Source: Spirochaetia bacterium (GTDB lineage Bacteria > Spirochaetota > Spirochaetia > DTKZ01). Taken from it: 5,469 nt of DNA. The notes beneath the pieces are model-generated. The model made no database searches and was not told where the DNA came from. It was given only the letters and a program-made list of their open reading frames with translations. Positions 5,357 to 5,469 of this stretch are shown here, in pieces. The stretch is taken from contig JAISXE010000192.1 in the NCBI GenBank assembly GCA_031270615.1, positions 1 through 5,469 on the forward strand, given 5' to 3'. Numbering within the stretch: position 1 is the first letter of the stretch; each line of letters opens with the position of its first letter. The translations under genes were made by a program, and so were the position numbers.

Positions 5357-5469
5357 TTGCGCGAAGCGCAAAAAGCCCCTGGGCGCACAAGGGATTGGAG
5401 GGGCGCGAAGCGGCCCGGAGCGGCTTGCGAAGCAAACGCGAAGGGCGGAACCCCCGGAAAGCCCGGTTT
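5357..5469 (+). repeat. Intergenic repeat region, interrupted copy of the left-flank unit, with GCGAAGC motifs
   Basis: GGATTGGAG (5392-5400) and CGGAAAGCCCGGTT (5455-5468) are the two halves of the repeat unit seen at 353-440; the second half is identical to 406-419 over 14 bases. Between the halves lie 54 extra bases. The heptamer GCGAAGC occurs at 5361-5367, 5405-5411 and 5427-5433; the first sits in a perfect hairpin TTGCGC-GAA-GCGCAA (5357-5371). The element runs to the window edge, so its right end, probably including the CCCGCC hairpin, is not seen. Confidence 0.6.

Overview
The window holds five genes on about 5.5 kb of moderately GC-rich DNA, bounded by AT-rich or repeat-bearing intergenic DNA. 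Gene content and protein style suggest a spirochaete, perhaps a Treponema relative: a CtpA-type S41 protease, RsmE, a divergent WecG/TagA-like protein and a sigma-54 activator without a DNA-binding domain. This assignment is an inference from remembered family features; no rRNA or other phylogenetic marker is present.

Left flank (1-541): an AT-rich segment carries a very good minus-strand promoter (TTGACA, 17 bp, TTTAAT) and an AGGAGG ribosome binding site at the window edge, so a divergent gene starts just outside the window. After it come about 250 bases of GC-rich DNA with no convincing gene, a perfect 9-bp hairpin, and a tandem pair of 44-bp repeat units that each end in a small GC hairpin. 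A related, interrupted copy lies at the right end of the window.

Centre (542-4643, plus strand): four tightly packed genes, probably one operon. They are an exported S41 C-terminal processing protease with an intact Ser-Lys-Gln catalytic set; rsmE (16S rRNA m3U1498 methyltransferase); a WecG/TagA/CpsF-family protein that overlaps rsmE by 11 bp and lacks the usual catalytic Asp; and an NtrC-type response regulator that starts on the base after the preceding stop codon. The regulator has Glu at the phosphorylation site, has lost one Mg-binding Asp, and ends straight after its AAA+ domain with no helix-turn-helix. It may therefore be a phosphorylation-independent sigma-54 activator that does not bind DNA.

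Right flank (4644-5469): a small exported protein of unknown function is encoded on the minus strand and converges on the regulator gene with one base between the two stop codons. Beyond its start are about 345 bases without a gene, ending in a repeat region with three GCGAAGC mini-hairpin motifs.

The most interesting part is the last two genes of the operon: a glycosyltransferase-fold protein with a divergent active site, apparently translationally coupled to an activator with an altered receiver and no DNA-binding domain.
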